From: Micromonospora sediminimaris
GTDB lineage: Bacteria; Actinomycetota; Actinomycetes; Mycobacteriales; Micromonosporaceae
Reading direction: 5' to 3'
Length of the DNA: 64,000 nucleotides
NCBI GenBank assembly: GCA_900112325.1
Contig: FOLJ01000021.1
Coordinates: 1-64,000 of the forward strand
A model generated the notes under the pieces. It was given only the letters and a program-made list of their open reading frames with translations, did not search any database and had not been told where the DNA came from. The translations under genes and the position numbers were made by a program. Shown here piece by piece: positions 50,402 through 59,710 of the stretch (positions within the stretch are counted from its first letter, which is position 1; the number at the start of each line of letters is the position of its first letter).

Positions 50402-51751
50402 ATGGCGGTCTCTGCCAGGCCACGCCAGGCCCTCGCGATCGTTGGCGCGATCGGACTGGCACTCAGCGCCACCGCTTGCGGCACCGGAAGCAGCAGCAAC
50501 GGCGGCAGCAGCAACGCCGATTCCGCGGAGTGCGCCCCGTACGAGGACTACCAGGGCCACGAAGGCAAGACGGTCAACATTTACTCGTCGATCCGAGACA
50601 TCGAGGCCGACCGCCTGGCGGAGTCCTGGAAGCAGTTCGAGGACTGCACCGGCATCACGATCAATCACGAGGGAAGCGGTGAGTTCGAGGCTCAGCTCCC
50701 CGTACGGGTCGACGGCGGCAACGCCCCCGACCTGGCCTTCATCCCCCAGCCCGGCCTGCTCGCCCGGTTCGCCGAGCGCAACCAGCTGAAGCCGGCCAGC
50801 GCCGAGACCAAGGCGATGGCCGAGCAGAACTACTCGCCGGACTGGCTGAAGTACAGCACCGTCAACGGCACCTTCTACGGCGCGCCGCTCGGGTCGAACG
50901 TGAAGTCGTTCGTCTGGTACTCGCCGAAGATGTTCCAGGAGAACGGCTGGACCGTCCCGACCACCTGGGACCAGATGATCCAGCTCAGCGACACGATCGC
51001 CCAGAGCGACGTCAAGCCGTGGTGCGCCGGCATCGAGTCCGGTGACGCCACCGGCTGGCCGGCCACCGACTGGATCGAAGACGTGATGCTGCGGACGCAG
51101 ACCCCCGAGGTCTACGACCAGTGGACCACGCACGAGATCCCCTTCAACGACCCGCGGGTCGCGGAGGCGCTGGACCGGGCCGGCACGATCCTGAAGAACG
51201 ACAAGTACGTCAACGGTGGCTTCGGTGGGGTGCGCAGCATCGCCACCACCTCCTTCCAGGAGGCGGGCGTGCCGATCACGCAGGGCAAGTGCGCGCTGCA
51301 CCGGCAGGCCTCCTTCTACGCCAACCAGTGGCCTGAGGGCACCCGGGTGGCCGAGGACGGCGACGTCTTCGCCTTCTACTTCCCGGCCATCGACCCGGCC
51401 AAGGGCAAGCCGGTGCTGGGCGGCGGCGAGTTCGTGACGGCCTTCGCCGACCGTCCCGAGGTGCAGGCGGTGCAGACGTACCTCGCCTCCGGCGAGTACG
51501 CCAACAGCCGCGCGAAGATCGGCGACTGGGTGTCCGCGAACAACAAGGTCGACCTGGCCAACGTCGCCAACCCGATCGACAAGCTGTCGGTGGAGATCCT
51601 CCAGGACGACAGCACGGTCTTCCGGTTCGACGGTTCCGACCTGATGCCCGCCGCCGTCGGCGCGGGGACCTTCTGGAAGGGCATGGTCGATTGGATCAAC
51701 GGCGGTAACACCGCCAGCGTCCTGCAGGGCATCGAGAGCAGCTGGAAGTAA
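50402..51751 (+). CDS. Alpha-glucoside ABC transporter substrate-binding lipoprotein (AglE-like)
   Basis: 449 residues. A lipoprotein signal ends with the lipobox LSATACG (Cys26). The mature protein is a family 1 sugar-binding protein: VNIYSSIRDIEADRLAESW, AQLPVRVDGGNAPDLAFIPQ and GLLARFAERNQL. Gene order with two permeases, LacI and GH13 matches actinobacterial alpha-glucoside (agl) systems. No ATPase gene is nearby; a shared MsiK-type ATPase encoded elsewhere is expected. ATG 50402 follows AGGAAGGAGG. Confidence 0.88.
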   Translation: MAVSARPRQALAIVGAIGLALSATACGTGSSSNGGSSNADSAECAPYEDYQGHEGKTVNIYSSIRDIEADRLAESWKQFEDCTGITINHEGSGEFEAQLPVRVDGGNAPDLAFIPQPGLLARFAERNQLKPASAETKAMAEQNYSPDWLKYSTVNGTFYGAPLGSNVKSFVWYSPKMFQENGWTVPTTWDQMIQLSDTIAQSDVKPWCAGIESGDATGWPATDWIEDVMLRTQTPEVYDQWTTHEIPFNDPRVAEALDRAGTILKNDKYVNGGFGGVRSIATTSFQEAGVPITQGKCALHRQASFYANQWPEGTRVAEDGDVFAFYFPAIDPAKGKPVLGGGEFVTAFADRPEVQAVQTYLASGEYANSRAKIGDWVSANNKVDLANVANPIDKLSVEILQDDSTVFRFDGSDLMPAAVGAGTFWKGMVDWINGGNTASVLQGIESSWK

Positions 51752-51820
51752 TTCCGGTGGTGGGCCGGTCCGCGTTCGCGGACCGGCCCACCGGCTCTAC
51801 CGAGGACCCGGGGAGGGTTG

Positions 51821-52876
51821 ATGGACTTCGACTTTGCCGAGCAGGCACCCAAACTGATGATGCTGCTGTGGGGGTTGGTCGCCTTCGCGGTGGTGGTGGG
51901 CGGCCTGCTGGTGCTGCTCGACGCGGTGCCGGCCTTCTTCGCGCGGCGACGCGAGGCGCGATTCGTGGCCGCCTCCGCCAGCGGAGCACCGCTGCCCGGG
52001 GGGCGGCCTAGATCCCGTGAAGGGCTGTTCGCCACGTTCTTCCTGTTGCCGACGGTGGTGCTGCTGCTGATCGGCCTGGTCGTACCGGCGCTGCGGACCA
52101 CCCTGCTGTCCTTCATGGACGGTGGCAGCCAGAACTTCGTGGGCCTGGACAACTACCGCTGGATGTTCGCCGACGACTCGATCGTCCGGGTGCTGCTCAA
52201 CACTCTGGTCTGGGTGACCCTGGTTCCGCTTGTCGCCACCTCGATCGGCCTGATCTACGCGGTGCTTGTCGACAAGGCCCGGCTGGAGGCGGTGGCCAAG
52301 TCGCTGATCTTCATGCCGATGGCGATCTCGTTCGTCGGCGCCAGCATCATCTGGAAGTTCGTGTACGCCTTCCGGAGCGAGGAACAGGAACAGATCGGTC
52401 TGCTCAACCAGATCGTGGTCAGCCTCGGCGGCGAACCCCGACAGTGGCTGCTCGACTCACCGCTGAACACGCTGCTGCTGATCGTGATCATGGTGTGGAT
52501 CCAGGCCGGTTTCGCGATGGTGGTGCTGTCTGCGGCGATCAAGGCGATCCCGGCCGACATCGTCGAGGCCGCCCGCCTCGACGGGGTGAGCCCGTGGCAG
52601 ATGTTCTGGCAGATCACCCTGCCGAGCATCCGGCCCGCGCTGATCGTGGTGGTGGTCACCATCTCGATCGCCACGCTGAAGGTCTTCGACATCGTCCGCA
52701 CCTCGACCAACGGCAACTACGACACCAGCGTGATCGCCAACGAGATGTACAACCAGGCGTTCCGGTACGGCCAGAACGGGCAGGGTTCCGCGCTCGCGGT
52801 CTTCCTCTTCGTCCTGGTGATCCCCATCGTGATCTTCCAGATCCGCAACCTGCGTCAGCAGCGACGGGAGGGCTGA
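51821..52876 (+). CDS. ABC sugar permease (AglF-like)
   Basis: 351 residues, about seven membrane segments including an extra N-terminal one. The EAA loop is AARLDGVSPWQMFWQITLPS, which contacts the ATPase. ATG 51821 follows GGGAGGG. One bp from the second permease gene. Confidence 0.9.
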   Translation: MDFDFAEQAPKLMMLLWGLVAFAVVVGGLLVLLDAVPAFFARRREARFVAASASGAPLPGGRPRSREGLFATFFLLPTVVLLLIGLVVPALRTTLLSFMDGGSQNFVGLDNYRWMFADDSIVRVLLNTLVWVTLVPLVATSIGLIYAVLVDKARLEAVAKSLIFMPMAISFVGASIIWKFVYAFRSEEQEQIGLLNQIVVSLGGEPRQWLLDSPLNTLLLIVIMVWIQAGFAMVVLSAAIKAIPADIVEAARLDGVSPWQMFWQITLPSIRPALIVVVVTISIATLKVFDIVRTSTNGNYDTSVIANEMYNQAFRYGQNGQGSALAVFLFVLVIPIVIFQIRNLRQQRREG

Positions 52877-52877
52877 G

Positions 52878-53843
52878 ATGACCACCACCACTCCCCCGGT
52901 CGCCGCCGGAGCACAGGAGACCAGCGGCCGGCCGACCCGTGCGGCGCGGGTACGCAAGCGGCTGAACACCCACACCGCGACGATGGTCGCCATCGTCATC
53001 GCGGTCGTCTGGACCATCCCGACCTTCGGTCTGCTGGTCTCCTCGTTCCGGCCGGAGAACCAGATCAAGACCACCGGCTGGTGGACGTTCTTCCGCGATC
53101 CGGAGTTCACCCTCCAGAACTACCAGGAGGTGCTGTTCGGGCAGTCCGCCTCGTCCGGGCAGCTCGCCAGCTACTTCGTCAACTCGTTGGTGATCACCCT
53201 GCCGGCGGTGCTGTTTCCGCTCGCCTTCGCGGCCCTGGCCGCGTACGCGCTGGCCTGGATCAACTTCCGGGGGCGGGACTGGGTGTACATCGCCATCTTC
53301 GCGCTTCAGATCGTGCCGCTGCAGATGGCCCTGGTGCCGCTGCTGAGCTTCTTCTCGCGCGGAGTCAGCCTGGGCGGCATCACCCTGATGCCCGCCTGGA
53401 ACCTCGACGGCGCGCAGAACTTCGCCCAGGTGTGGTTCGCGCACACCTGCTTCGCGCTGCCGTTCGCCGTGTACCTGCTGCACAACTTCATCTCGCAACT
53501 ACCGAAGGATCTGATGGAGGCGGCCCGGGTCGACGGGGCCACCCACCCGAAGATCTTCCGCACCATCGTGCTGCCCCTGGTTGCCCCGGCGTTGGCCGCG
53601 TTCGGCATCTTCCAGTTCCTCTGGGTCTGGAACGACCTGCTGGTCGGGCTCATCTTCGCCGGTGGCAGCGACGTCACCGCGCCACTCACGGTTCGCCTCG
53701 CCGAACTGGCCGGTACCCGGGGCAACGAGTGGCAACGGTTGACCGCCGGAGCGTTCGTCTCGATCGTCGTACCGCTGATCGTGTTCCTGTCCTTGCAGCG
53801 CTACTTCGTTCGTGGGCTGCTCGCCGGCAGCGTCAAGGGTTGA
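52878..53843 (+). CDS. ABC sugar permease (AglG-like)
   Basis: 321 residues, six membrane segments; EAA loop EAARVDGATHPKIFRTIVLP. Forms the permease heterodimer with the preceding gene. ATG 52878 follows GGGAGG. A perfect palindrome follows the stop codon and separates the transporter from the regulator gene. Confidence 0.92.
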   Translation: MTTTTPPVAAGAQETSGRPTRAARVRKRLNTHTATMVAIVIAVVWTIPTFGLLVSSFRPENQIKTTGWWTFFRDPEFTLQNYQEVLFGQSASSGQLASYFVNSLVITLPAVLFPLAFAALAAYALAWINFRGRDWVYIAIFALQIVPLQMALVPLLSFFSRGVSLGGITLMPAWNLDGAQNFAQVWFAHTCFALPFAVYLLHNFISQLPKDLMEAARVDGATHPKIFRTIVLPLVAPALAAFGIFQFLWVWNDLLVGLIFAGGSDVTAPLTVRLAELAGTRGNEWQRLTAGAFVSIVVPLIVFLSLQRYFVRGLLAGSVKG

Positions 53844-53850
53844 TCCGCCG

Positions 53851-53880
53851 TGGTGCCGCCGCCCGCGGGCGGCGGCACCA
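53851..53880. terminator. Perfect 30-bp palindrome without loop
   Basis: 15-bp arms (TGGTGCCGCCGCCCG and its complement) meet without spacer; in RNA the inner bases would form the loop. It lies 7 bp after the permease stop and 24 bp before the LacI gene. Confidence 0.75.
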
Positions 53881-53904
53881 GGCGGGACGTGAGCGGGGTG
53901 TCAC

Positions 53905-54939
53905 GTGACGAAGATCGACGACGTCGCCCGGCTGGCCGGCGTCTCCACGGCCACCGTCTCCCGGGCGCTGCGCGGGCTGCCCACCGTGTCGGCGGCGACC
54001 CGCAGCCGGGTGCTCGCCGCCGCCGAGCAGTTGCAGTACGCCGTGTCACCCAGCGCCTCACGACTGGCCGGCGGCCGGACCGGCACCGTGGCGGTGGTGG
54101 TTCCCCGGATAACCCGGTGGTTCTTCGGCGTGGTCGTCGAGGCGGCGGAGGACTTCTTCCACCGGGCCGGATACGACCTGCTGCTCCACAACCTCGGTGG
54201 GCGGGAGCAGAATCGGCAACGCGTCCTGCACGCCACCCACCTGCACAAGCGGGTGGATGCGATCATGCTGGTCGCGACTCCGCTACGGGCCACCGACGTG
54301 ACCGCGCTGGCGGCACTGGACCTGCCCGGCGTCACCATCAGCTCCGGTACCACAGTGCCCGGCTGGCCCTGCGTACGCATCGACGACGTGGCGGCGGCGC
54401 GGACCGCCACCCGGCATCTGCTCGATCTCGGGCATCGGCGGATCGCGCACATCTCCGGCGATCCCGACGACGAACTCGCCTTCAGCGCCCACCTGGATCG
54501 ACGCCGGGGGCATCAGGAGGCGTTGCGCGCGGCCGGGTTGCAGCCGGACCCGAGCCTCGACGTGGAATCCAGTTTCGACATCGCCGGTGGCACCCGGGCC
54601 ACCGAGGAACTCCTCCGCCGAGGCGACCCACCGACGGCCATCTTCGCCGCCTGCGACGAGATGGCGATGGGGGCGCTGACCGCGCTGCGCGACGCCGGCC
54701 TGCGGGTTCCCCAGGACGTCAGCGTGATCGGCATCGACGACCACGCCCTCTCCGGTGTACTCGGGTTGAGCACCATCGCCCAACCGGCGGTGGAGCAGGG
54801 TCGGCTGGCCGCGCAGTTGCTGCTCGACCCGCTCTGCGGACGGGCCGACGACGCCAACATGATCAAACAGGATTCGTCGGTGATCCTGAACACTCGGCTG
54901 GTCGTGCGTGATTCGACCGCGCCCGTCCGGGCACACTGA
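53905..54939 (+). CDS. LacI-family regulator of the alpha-glucoside locus
   Basis: 344 residues. N-terminal HTH TKIDDVARLAGVSTATVSRA and hinge helix SASRLAGG; periplasmic-binding-like effector domain with VDAIMLVATPL and the late IFAACDEMAMGALTALRDAG, DVSVIGIDDH. Its operator is probably 50311-50324. GTG 53905 has GGGGTG nearby. The 3-prime end may overlap the GH13 gene. Confidence 0.92.
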   Translation: MTKIDDVARLAGVSTATVSRALRGLPTVSAATRSRVLAAAEQLQYAVSPSASRLAGGRTGTVAVVVPRITRWFFGVVVEAAEDFFHRAGYDLLLHNLGGREQNRQRVLHATHLHKRVDAIMLVATPLRATDVTALAALDLPGVTISSGTTVPGWPCVRIDDVAAARTATRHLLDLGHRRIAHISGDPDDELAFSAHLDRRRGHQEALRAAGLQPDPSLDVESSFDIAGGTRATEELLRRGDPPTAIFAACDEMAMGALTALRDAGLRVPQDVSVIGIDDHALSGVLGLSTIAQPAVEQGRLAAQLLLDPLCGRADDANMIKQDSSVILNTRLVVRDSTAPVRAH

Positions 54940-56644
54940 ACGGCAGCCAGCACGCCGTCCGGCCGGCCGGTCTGGACGGCTCGACCCATGGGAGTACGCC
55001 CTGAACCACGACGCGACGCAGCAGACCCCACCGACCGGCTGGTGGACGGAGGCGGTGATCTACCAGATCTACCCCCGCTCGTTCGCCGACTCGGGTGGCG
55101 ACGGGATCGGCGACCTGCCCGGGATCACCGCCCGCCTCGACCATTTGGCGGAGTTGGGTGTCGACGCGGTCTGGCTCTCCCCGTTCTATCCGTCCCCGCA
55201 GGCCGACGCCGGCTACGACGTGGCCGACTACCGGGACGTCGAGCCGCTGTTCGGCACCCTCGCCGATGCCGACGACCTGATCGCGAAGGCCCACGCCAAC
55301 GGGTTGCGGGTGATCGTCGACCTGGTGCCCAACCACACCTCCTCGGCCCACGCCTGGTTCCAGGCCGCCCTGGCCGCCGGTCCCGGCAGTGCCGAGCGGG
55401 GGCGGTACATCTTCCGAGAGGGGCGCGGACCGGGCGGCGCCGAGCCGCCCAACGACTGGCAGAGCGTCTTCGGCGGCCCGGCCTGGACCCGGGTGCCGGA
55501 CGGCCAGTGGTACCTGCACCTCTTCGACACCGCCCAGCCCGACCTGAACTGGGACAGTCCCGAGGTCCGCGCCGAGTTCCTGGACGTGCTGCGGTTCTGG
55601 TTGGACCGGGGCGTGGACGGCTTCCGGGTCGATGTGGCGCACGGTCTGGTCAAGCAGGCCGATCTGGCCGACTGGCAGGATCCGCAGGAGATCCTCTCCG
55701 GGCAGGAGGCGGACAAGCCCCGCCCGCCGATGTGGGACCAGGACGGCGTGCACGAGGTCTACCGCGACTGGCGACGGCTGCTGGACGGCTACCCCGGCGA
55801 GCGGATCCTGGTGGCCGAGGCGTGGGTGGAGCCGGCGGAGCGGTTGGCCCGCTACGTACGTCCCGACGAGATGCACCAGGCGTTCAACTTCGAGTACCTG
55901 CTCGCCTCCTGGACAGCGCCCGCCCAGTACGCCGTGATCACGCGATCGCTGGAGGCCACCGACGCGGTCGGCGCCCCCACCACCTGGGTGCTCTCCAACC
56001 ACGACGTGGTGCGACACGCTTCCCGGCTCGGGCTGCCGATCGGTGCGCCCCGACCCAACGGCATCGGGATCGGCGACGAGCAGCCGGACGCCGCCACCGG
56101 GCTGCGTCGGGCCCGGGCGGCCACCCTGCTGATGCTGGCCCTGCCCGGCTCGGCCTACCTCTACCAGGGTGAGGAACTCGGGTTGCCGGAGCACACCACC
56201 CTGCCCGACGAAGCACGGCAGGACCCGACCTGGGAACGCAGCGGGCACACCCAGCGGGGCCGCGACGGGTGCCGGGTGCCGATCCCGTGGGAGGCCGACG
56301 CTCCCTCGTACGGCTTCGGGCCGACCGACGCGAGCTGGCTGCCGCAGCCGCCGGTCTGGGCCGAGTACGCGCTGGACCGTCAGCGCGGGGTGCCCGGCTC
56401 GACGTACGAGCTGTACCGGGAGGCGTTGCAGCTGCGCCGCGCGTACGGACTCGGTCGGGGCACCCTGGAGTGGCTCTCCTCCACCGACGAGGTGTTGACC
56501 TTCCGCAACGGCGATCTGGTGGTGTCCACCAACTTCGGTGCCGCCGCCCCGGTGCCCGAGGGCGAGGTGGTGCACAGCAGCGCCCCGCTGAACGAGGACG
56601 GCTCGCTGCCCACCGACGTCACCGTCTGGGTCCGCACCGCCTGA
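54908..56644 (+). CDS. aglA: GH13 alpha-glucosidase
   Basis: Up to 578 residues. Conserved GH13 regions: DLVPNHTS (region I), GFRVDVAHGL with the nucleophile Asp (II), VAEAWVEP with the acid Glu (III) and SNHDVVRH (IV); WWTEAVIYQIYPRSFADSGG at the start is typical of oligo-1,6/alpha-glucosidases. It would cleave the imported disaccharide in the cytoplasm. The start is unclear: GTG 54908 overlaps the LacI gene, while family similarity begins near 55010. A CTG at 55001 has GGGAG six nt upstream. Confidence 0.9.
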   Translation: MIRPRPSGHTERQPARRPAGRSGRLDPWEYALNHDATQQTPPTGWWTEAVIYQIYPRSFADSGGDGIGDLPGITARLDHLAELGVDAVWLSPFYPSPQADAGYDVADYRDVEPLFGTLADADDLIAKAHANGLRVIVDLVPNHTSSAHAWFQAALAAGPGSAERGRYIFREGRGPGGAEPPNDWQSVFGGPAWTRVPDGQWYLHLFDTAQPDLNWDSPEVRAEFLDVLRFWLDRGVDGFRVDVAHGLVKQADLADWQDPQEILSGQEADKPRPPMWDQDGVHEVYRDWRRLLDGYPGERILVAEAWVEPAERLARYVRPDEMHQAFNFEYLLASWTAPAQYAVITRSLEATDAVGAPTTWVLSNHDVVRHASRLGLPIGAPRPNGIGIGDEQPDAATGLRRARAATLLMLALPGSAYLYQGEELGLPEHTTLPDEARQDPTWERSGHTQRGRDGCRVPIPWEADAPSYGFGPTDASWLPQPPVWAEYALDRQRGVPGSTYELYREALQLRRAYGLGRGTLEWLSSTDEVLTFRNGDLVVSTNFGAAAPVPEGEVVHSSAPLNEDGSLPTDVTVWVRTA

Positions 56645-56648
56645 GCTG

Positions 56649-56682
56649 CCGGGGGTGGGGCCCGTCCGGGTCCTACCCCCGG
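56649..56682. terminator. Bidirectional terminator between GH13 and MFS genes
   Basis: CCGGGGGTGGGGCCCG pairs with CGGGTCCTACCCCCGG with two G-U pairs and a 2-nt loop, between convergent genes. Confidence 0.75.
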
Positions 56683-56685
56683 GGC

Positions 56686-58110
56686 CTACAGCTTGTCGGC
56701 GCGGGTGTGCAGCAGCTCGCGGACGTCGGTGATGTCCTTCGGAGAGGTGCGGGCGGCAAGCCAGTACATGACGCCGGTGGGGATGAAGAAGAGCTGGAAG
56801 GCGGCCAGCCCGACGGCGTAGTTCAGCGGCGGTGGGAAGGCCAGCCGCAGCCCGTTGAAGGCCACCCCGACCAGGCCGTTGCCGGCCGCCCGCCCCACCC
56901 CGTTGACCAGGTTGCCGAGGCTGTAGACCGTGCCCCGGTGTTCCGGCGGGTTGACGTCGGCGATCAGCGCGAACCAGTTCGGCGAGTTCGCCGAGGTCAG
57001 CGCCAGGGCCAGCAACGCGGCGAGCAGGCTCAGCCCGACCGTCGGTTCGCTGACCACACTGGCCAGCACCGCCCGTACGACCGCGCCGGTGCCGGCGCCG
57101 TCGGGCACGTCGATGCGCATCGGCACGAAGAACAACACCAGGTAGAACGGAAGTGCGGCGAAGATGCCGACGGAGGCGACCATCGCCCGGCCCGAGGGCG
57201 TACGCCGTTGCAGCGCGTCGCCGATCAGCCCACCGACGATGGAGAACGCCCCGCCGAGTTGGAACAGTGTGGCGAAGACGCTGCCCACCACGATGGCGGT
57301 CGCCTCCGAATAACCCTGGTCCTTGGCCCGCTCGATGAACAGGTACGGCAGCCAGACCAGCGAGCCGAAGGCGGCCTGCGCGGTGAGGCCCTGGAGGATG
57401 AGCCACCTGTTGGTCCTGCGGCCCAGGATGACGGGCAGGTCGGCCCGGCTGATCCGGTAGTCGTAGTCCCCACCGGTGGCGAGCGCACCGGCCAGTGCCG
57501 GCTCGCTCTGGCCGCGCCGGATGTCGTACGTGAACAGGTAGGCCGCCGTGGCGACCAGACCGACCACGGTGAGCACCAGGAACGGCCGACGCCAGTCGGT
57601 CGCGCCGAGCAGTCCGCCGACCAGGGTGCCGGCCAGGGTGCCGACGCCCTGGGACAGCCCCCAGAAGCTCATCACCAGGCCCCGACGGCGCGGCGTGATC
57701 AAATCGGTGACCACCGAGTAACCGACCGAACCGACCGCGCCCAGGCCCACCGCGGCGAGCAGTTGCGCCGCCAGGAACGTGGGGTAGTTCCCGGCCAGTG
57801 CGCTCCCGCCCGTTCCGGCCGCCCAGATCAGCGTGCCGATCATCAGCAACGGCTTGCGGTTGCTGCGGTCGCCGAAGTACGCCCAACCGACCGCCGCCAC
57901 CGCGCTGGTCAGGAAGCTGATCGCGGTGACCAGGCCGAGCAGCCGTTGCGGCACGTCGAAGGAGTCGGCGATCGCGCCGTACAGCGGCGGCACCAGACCG
58001 ATCGCCACGTTGTCCAGCGAGGCGAGCAGCACGAAGACCACGACGCTGTAGAGCCGGCGCGGCGCGCTGCTGCCCCAAACCCGCGCGGGTCCGCCTGTGG
58101 TCGAGGTCAT
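56686..58110 (-). CDS. MFS transporter
   Basis: 474 residues, twelve membrane segments. The loop 2-3 signature is VGWAYFGDRSNRKPLLMIG and the second-half copy is GGLIGDALQRRTPSGRAM. A central loop of about 50 residues. It follows xylA-xylB on the same strand after 130 bp with a hairpin between, so a role in sugar uptake is possible but not shown. The start is taken at ATG 58110 (MTSTTGG). Confidence 0.88.
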   Translation of the reverse strand: MTSTTGGPARVWGSSAPRRLYSVVVFVLLASLDNVAIGLVPPLYGAIADSFDVPQRLLGLVTAISFLTSAVAAVGWAYFGDRSNRKPLLMIGTLIWAAGTGGSALAGNYPTFLAAQLLAAVGLGAVGSVGYSVVTDLITPRRRGLVMSFWGLSQGVGTLAGTLVGGLLGATDWRRPFLVLTVVGLVATAAYLFTYDIRRGQSEPALAGALATGGDYDYRISRADLPVILGRRTNRWLILQGLTAQAAFGSLVWLPYLFIERAKDQGYSEATAIVVGSVFATLFQLGGAFSIVGGLIGDALQRRTPSGRAMVASVGIFAALPFYLVLFFVPMRIDVPDGAGTGAVVRAVLASVVSEPTVGLSLLAALLALALTSANSPNWFALIADVNPPEHRGTVYSLGNLVNGVGRAAGNGLVGVAFNGLRLAFPPPLNYAVGLAAFQLFFIPTGVMYWLAARTSPKDITDVRELLHTRADKL

Positions 58111-58191
58111 GCGGGCAGCCAACCAGGACGGGATAACGAGCCGATCACCGGGCCACCCCCGAGCGCGCCCGAGATCGTGCTCGGTCCCGGA

Positions 58192-58225
58192 TCGGGTGGC
58201 TCCTCGTCACGCGGACGCCACCCGA
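58192..58225 (-). terminator. Hairpin after xylB
   Basis: TCGGGTGGC and GCCACCCGA form a perfect 9-bp stem with a 16-nt loop, 18 bp beyond the xylB stop codon on the minus strand. Confidence 0.6.
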
Positions 58226-58242
58226 CCCGGGAACCGGCGTGA

Positions 58243-59700
58243 TCACCCCTGGGACAACCGGTCCAGATGGCGTTCCCGGGCCTGCGCGTAGCGCTCCCGG
58301 ATGCCGGGCACCGACTCGGCGGCGTGCTCCTCGGTGCCGGACGGTGTCCAGGACGGCGGTTCCCCCGTGCCCAGAGCCAACCACGCGGCCTGCCGGGCGG
58401 CACCGTCGGCGACGTACTCGCCGGGCGGTGGGACCACCACCGGGCAGCCGAAGACCTGCGCCGCGATGCGACGCACCGCCGCCGAGCGGGCGCCGCCGCC
58501 GACCAGGATCACCCGGCGTACGGCCGCACCCTGGGCGGTGAGCGCGTCGAGCCCGTCGGCGAGGGCGCAGAGCATCCCCTCCACGGCGGCCCGGGCCAGA
58601 TGCGCCGGAGTCGAGGTACGCAGGGTCAGCCCGTGCACCGCCCCCGTGGCGTCCGGCCGGTTCGGGGTACGTTCACCCTCCAGGTACGGCACCATGACCA
58701 GCCCGTCCGCGCCGGGCGGCGCGGACAACGCCAGGTCGGCCAGCTCGTCCAGATTGACCCGCAGCATCGCCGCGGCGGCGTCCAGCACCCGGGCCGCGTT
58801 AAGCGTGCAGACCAGCGGCAGGAACCGGCCGGTCACGTCGGCGAAGCCGGCGACGATACCGCTCGGGTCGGCCGCCGGAGTGTCCGCGACGCTGAAGACC
58901 GTGCCGGAGGTGCCGATCGACACCACCACGTCGCCGGGACGCGCACCGACGCCGAAGCCGGCGGCGGCGTTGTCCCCCGCCCCCGGCCCGAGCAGCGCCG
59001 CGCCCGGGTCCGCAGCGGCCACGGCACCGGACAGCGCCGCCGGAGCCAGCGTGCCGGCGGCCTCGGCGGGGCCGAGCACCGTCGGCACCCGCACCACCCG
59101 GCCGAGCGCCCGCTCCAGCAGATCCGGGCGGTACTCGCCGGTGCCCGGGGACCAGTAGCCGGTGCCACTGGCATCGCTGCGGTCGGTCCGCAGCGCGTCC
59201 AGCCCGGGAGCACCGGCCAGCCGCCAGGTCAGCCAGTCGTGCGGCAGGCAGACCGCCGCCACCCGGTCGGCGTTTGCCGGCTCGTTGCGGGCCAGCCAGC
59301 GCAGCTTGGTGACGGTGAAGCTGGCCACCGGCACGCTGCCCACCGCATCGGCCCAGAACCGGGGCCCGGCCTGCCCCTCGCCCGCCTCCTGGATCAGCTC
59401 GGCCGCGGCACCGGCCGACCGGGTGTCGTTCCACAGCAGCGCCGGCCGTACCACTTCGCCGGCCTCGTCGAGACAGACCATGCCGTGCTGCTGACCGGCC
59501 ACGGAAACTGCGGCGACGTCGGCCAGCCCACCGGCGGCGTCGATCGCCGTCTGGAGAGCCGACCACCAGGCCGAGGGGTGGACCTCGGTGCCGTCCGGGT
59601 GCGGTGCCCGGCCCTGCCGGACCAGGGCCCCGGTCTCCGCGTCCCGGACGACCACCTTGCACGACTGGGTGGAGGAGTCCACCCCGGCGACGAGCGGCAT
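58243..59700 (-). CDS. xylB: Xylulokinase
   Basis: 485 residues of the FGGY kinase family: VAGVDSSTQSCKVVVRDAET (phosphate 1), VSVAGQQHGMVCLDEAGEVV, GAGDNAAAGFGVGARPGDVV with the catalytic Asp and VILVGGGARSAAVRRIAAQV (adenosine site). It phosphorylates D-xylulose. ATG 59700, 10 bp after the xylA stop; both are surely one operon. Confidence 0.94.
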   Translation of the reverse strand: MPLVAGVDSSTQSCKVVVRDAETGALVRQGRAPHPDGTEVHPSAWWSALQTAIDAAGGLADVAAVSVAGQQHGMVCLDEAGEVVRPALLWNDTRSAGAAAELIQEAGEGQAGPRFWADAVGSVPVASFTVTKLRWLARNEPANADRVAAVCLPHDWLTWRLAGAPGLDALRTDRSDASGTGYWSPGTGEYRPDLLERALGRVVRVPTVLGPAEAAGTLAPAALSGAVAAADPGAALLGPGAGDNAAAGFGVGARPGDVVVSIGTSGTVFSVADTPAADPSGIVAGFADVTGRFLPLVCTLNAARVLDAAAAMLRVNLDELADLALSAPPGADGLVMVPYLEGERTPNRPDATGAVHGLTLRTSTPAHLARAAVEGMLCALADGLDALTAQGAAVRRVILVGGGARSAAVRRIAAQVFGCPVVVPPPGEYVADGAARQAAWLALGTGEPPSWTPSGTEEHAAESVPGIRERYAQARERHLDRLSQG

Positions 59701-59710
59701 GCCGGCCGCC

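Noticed and set aside
54863..58078. 1071-codon open frame on the minus strand
   Set aside because: Covers the GH13 gene antisense and the MFS gene out of frame; translation is repetitive Gly/Arg with no domain.
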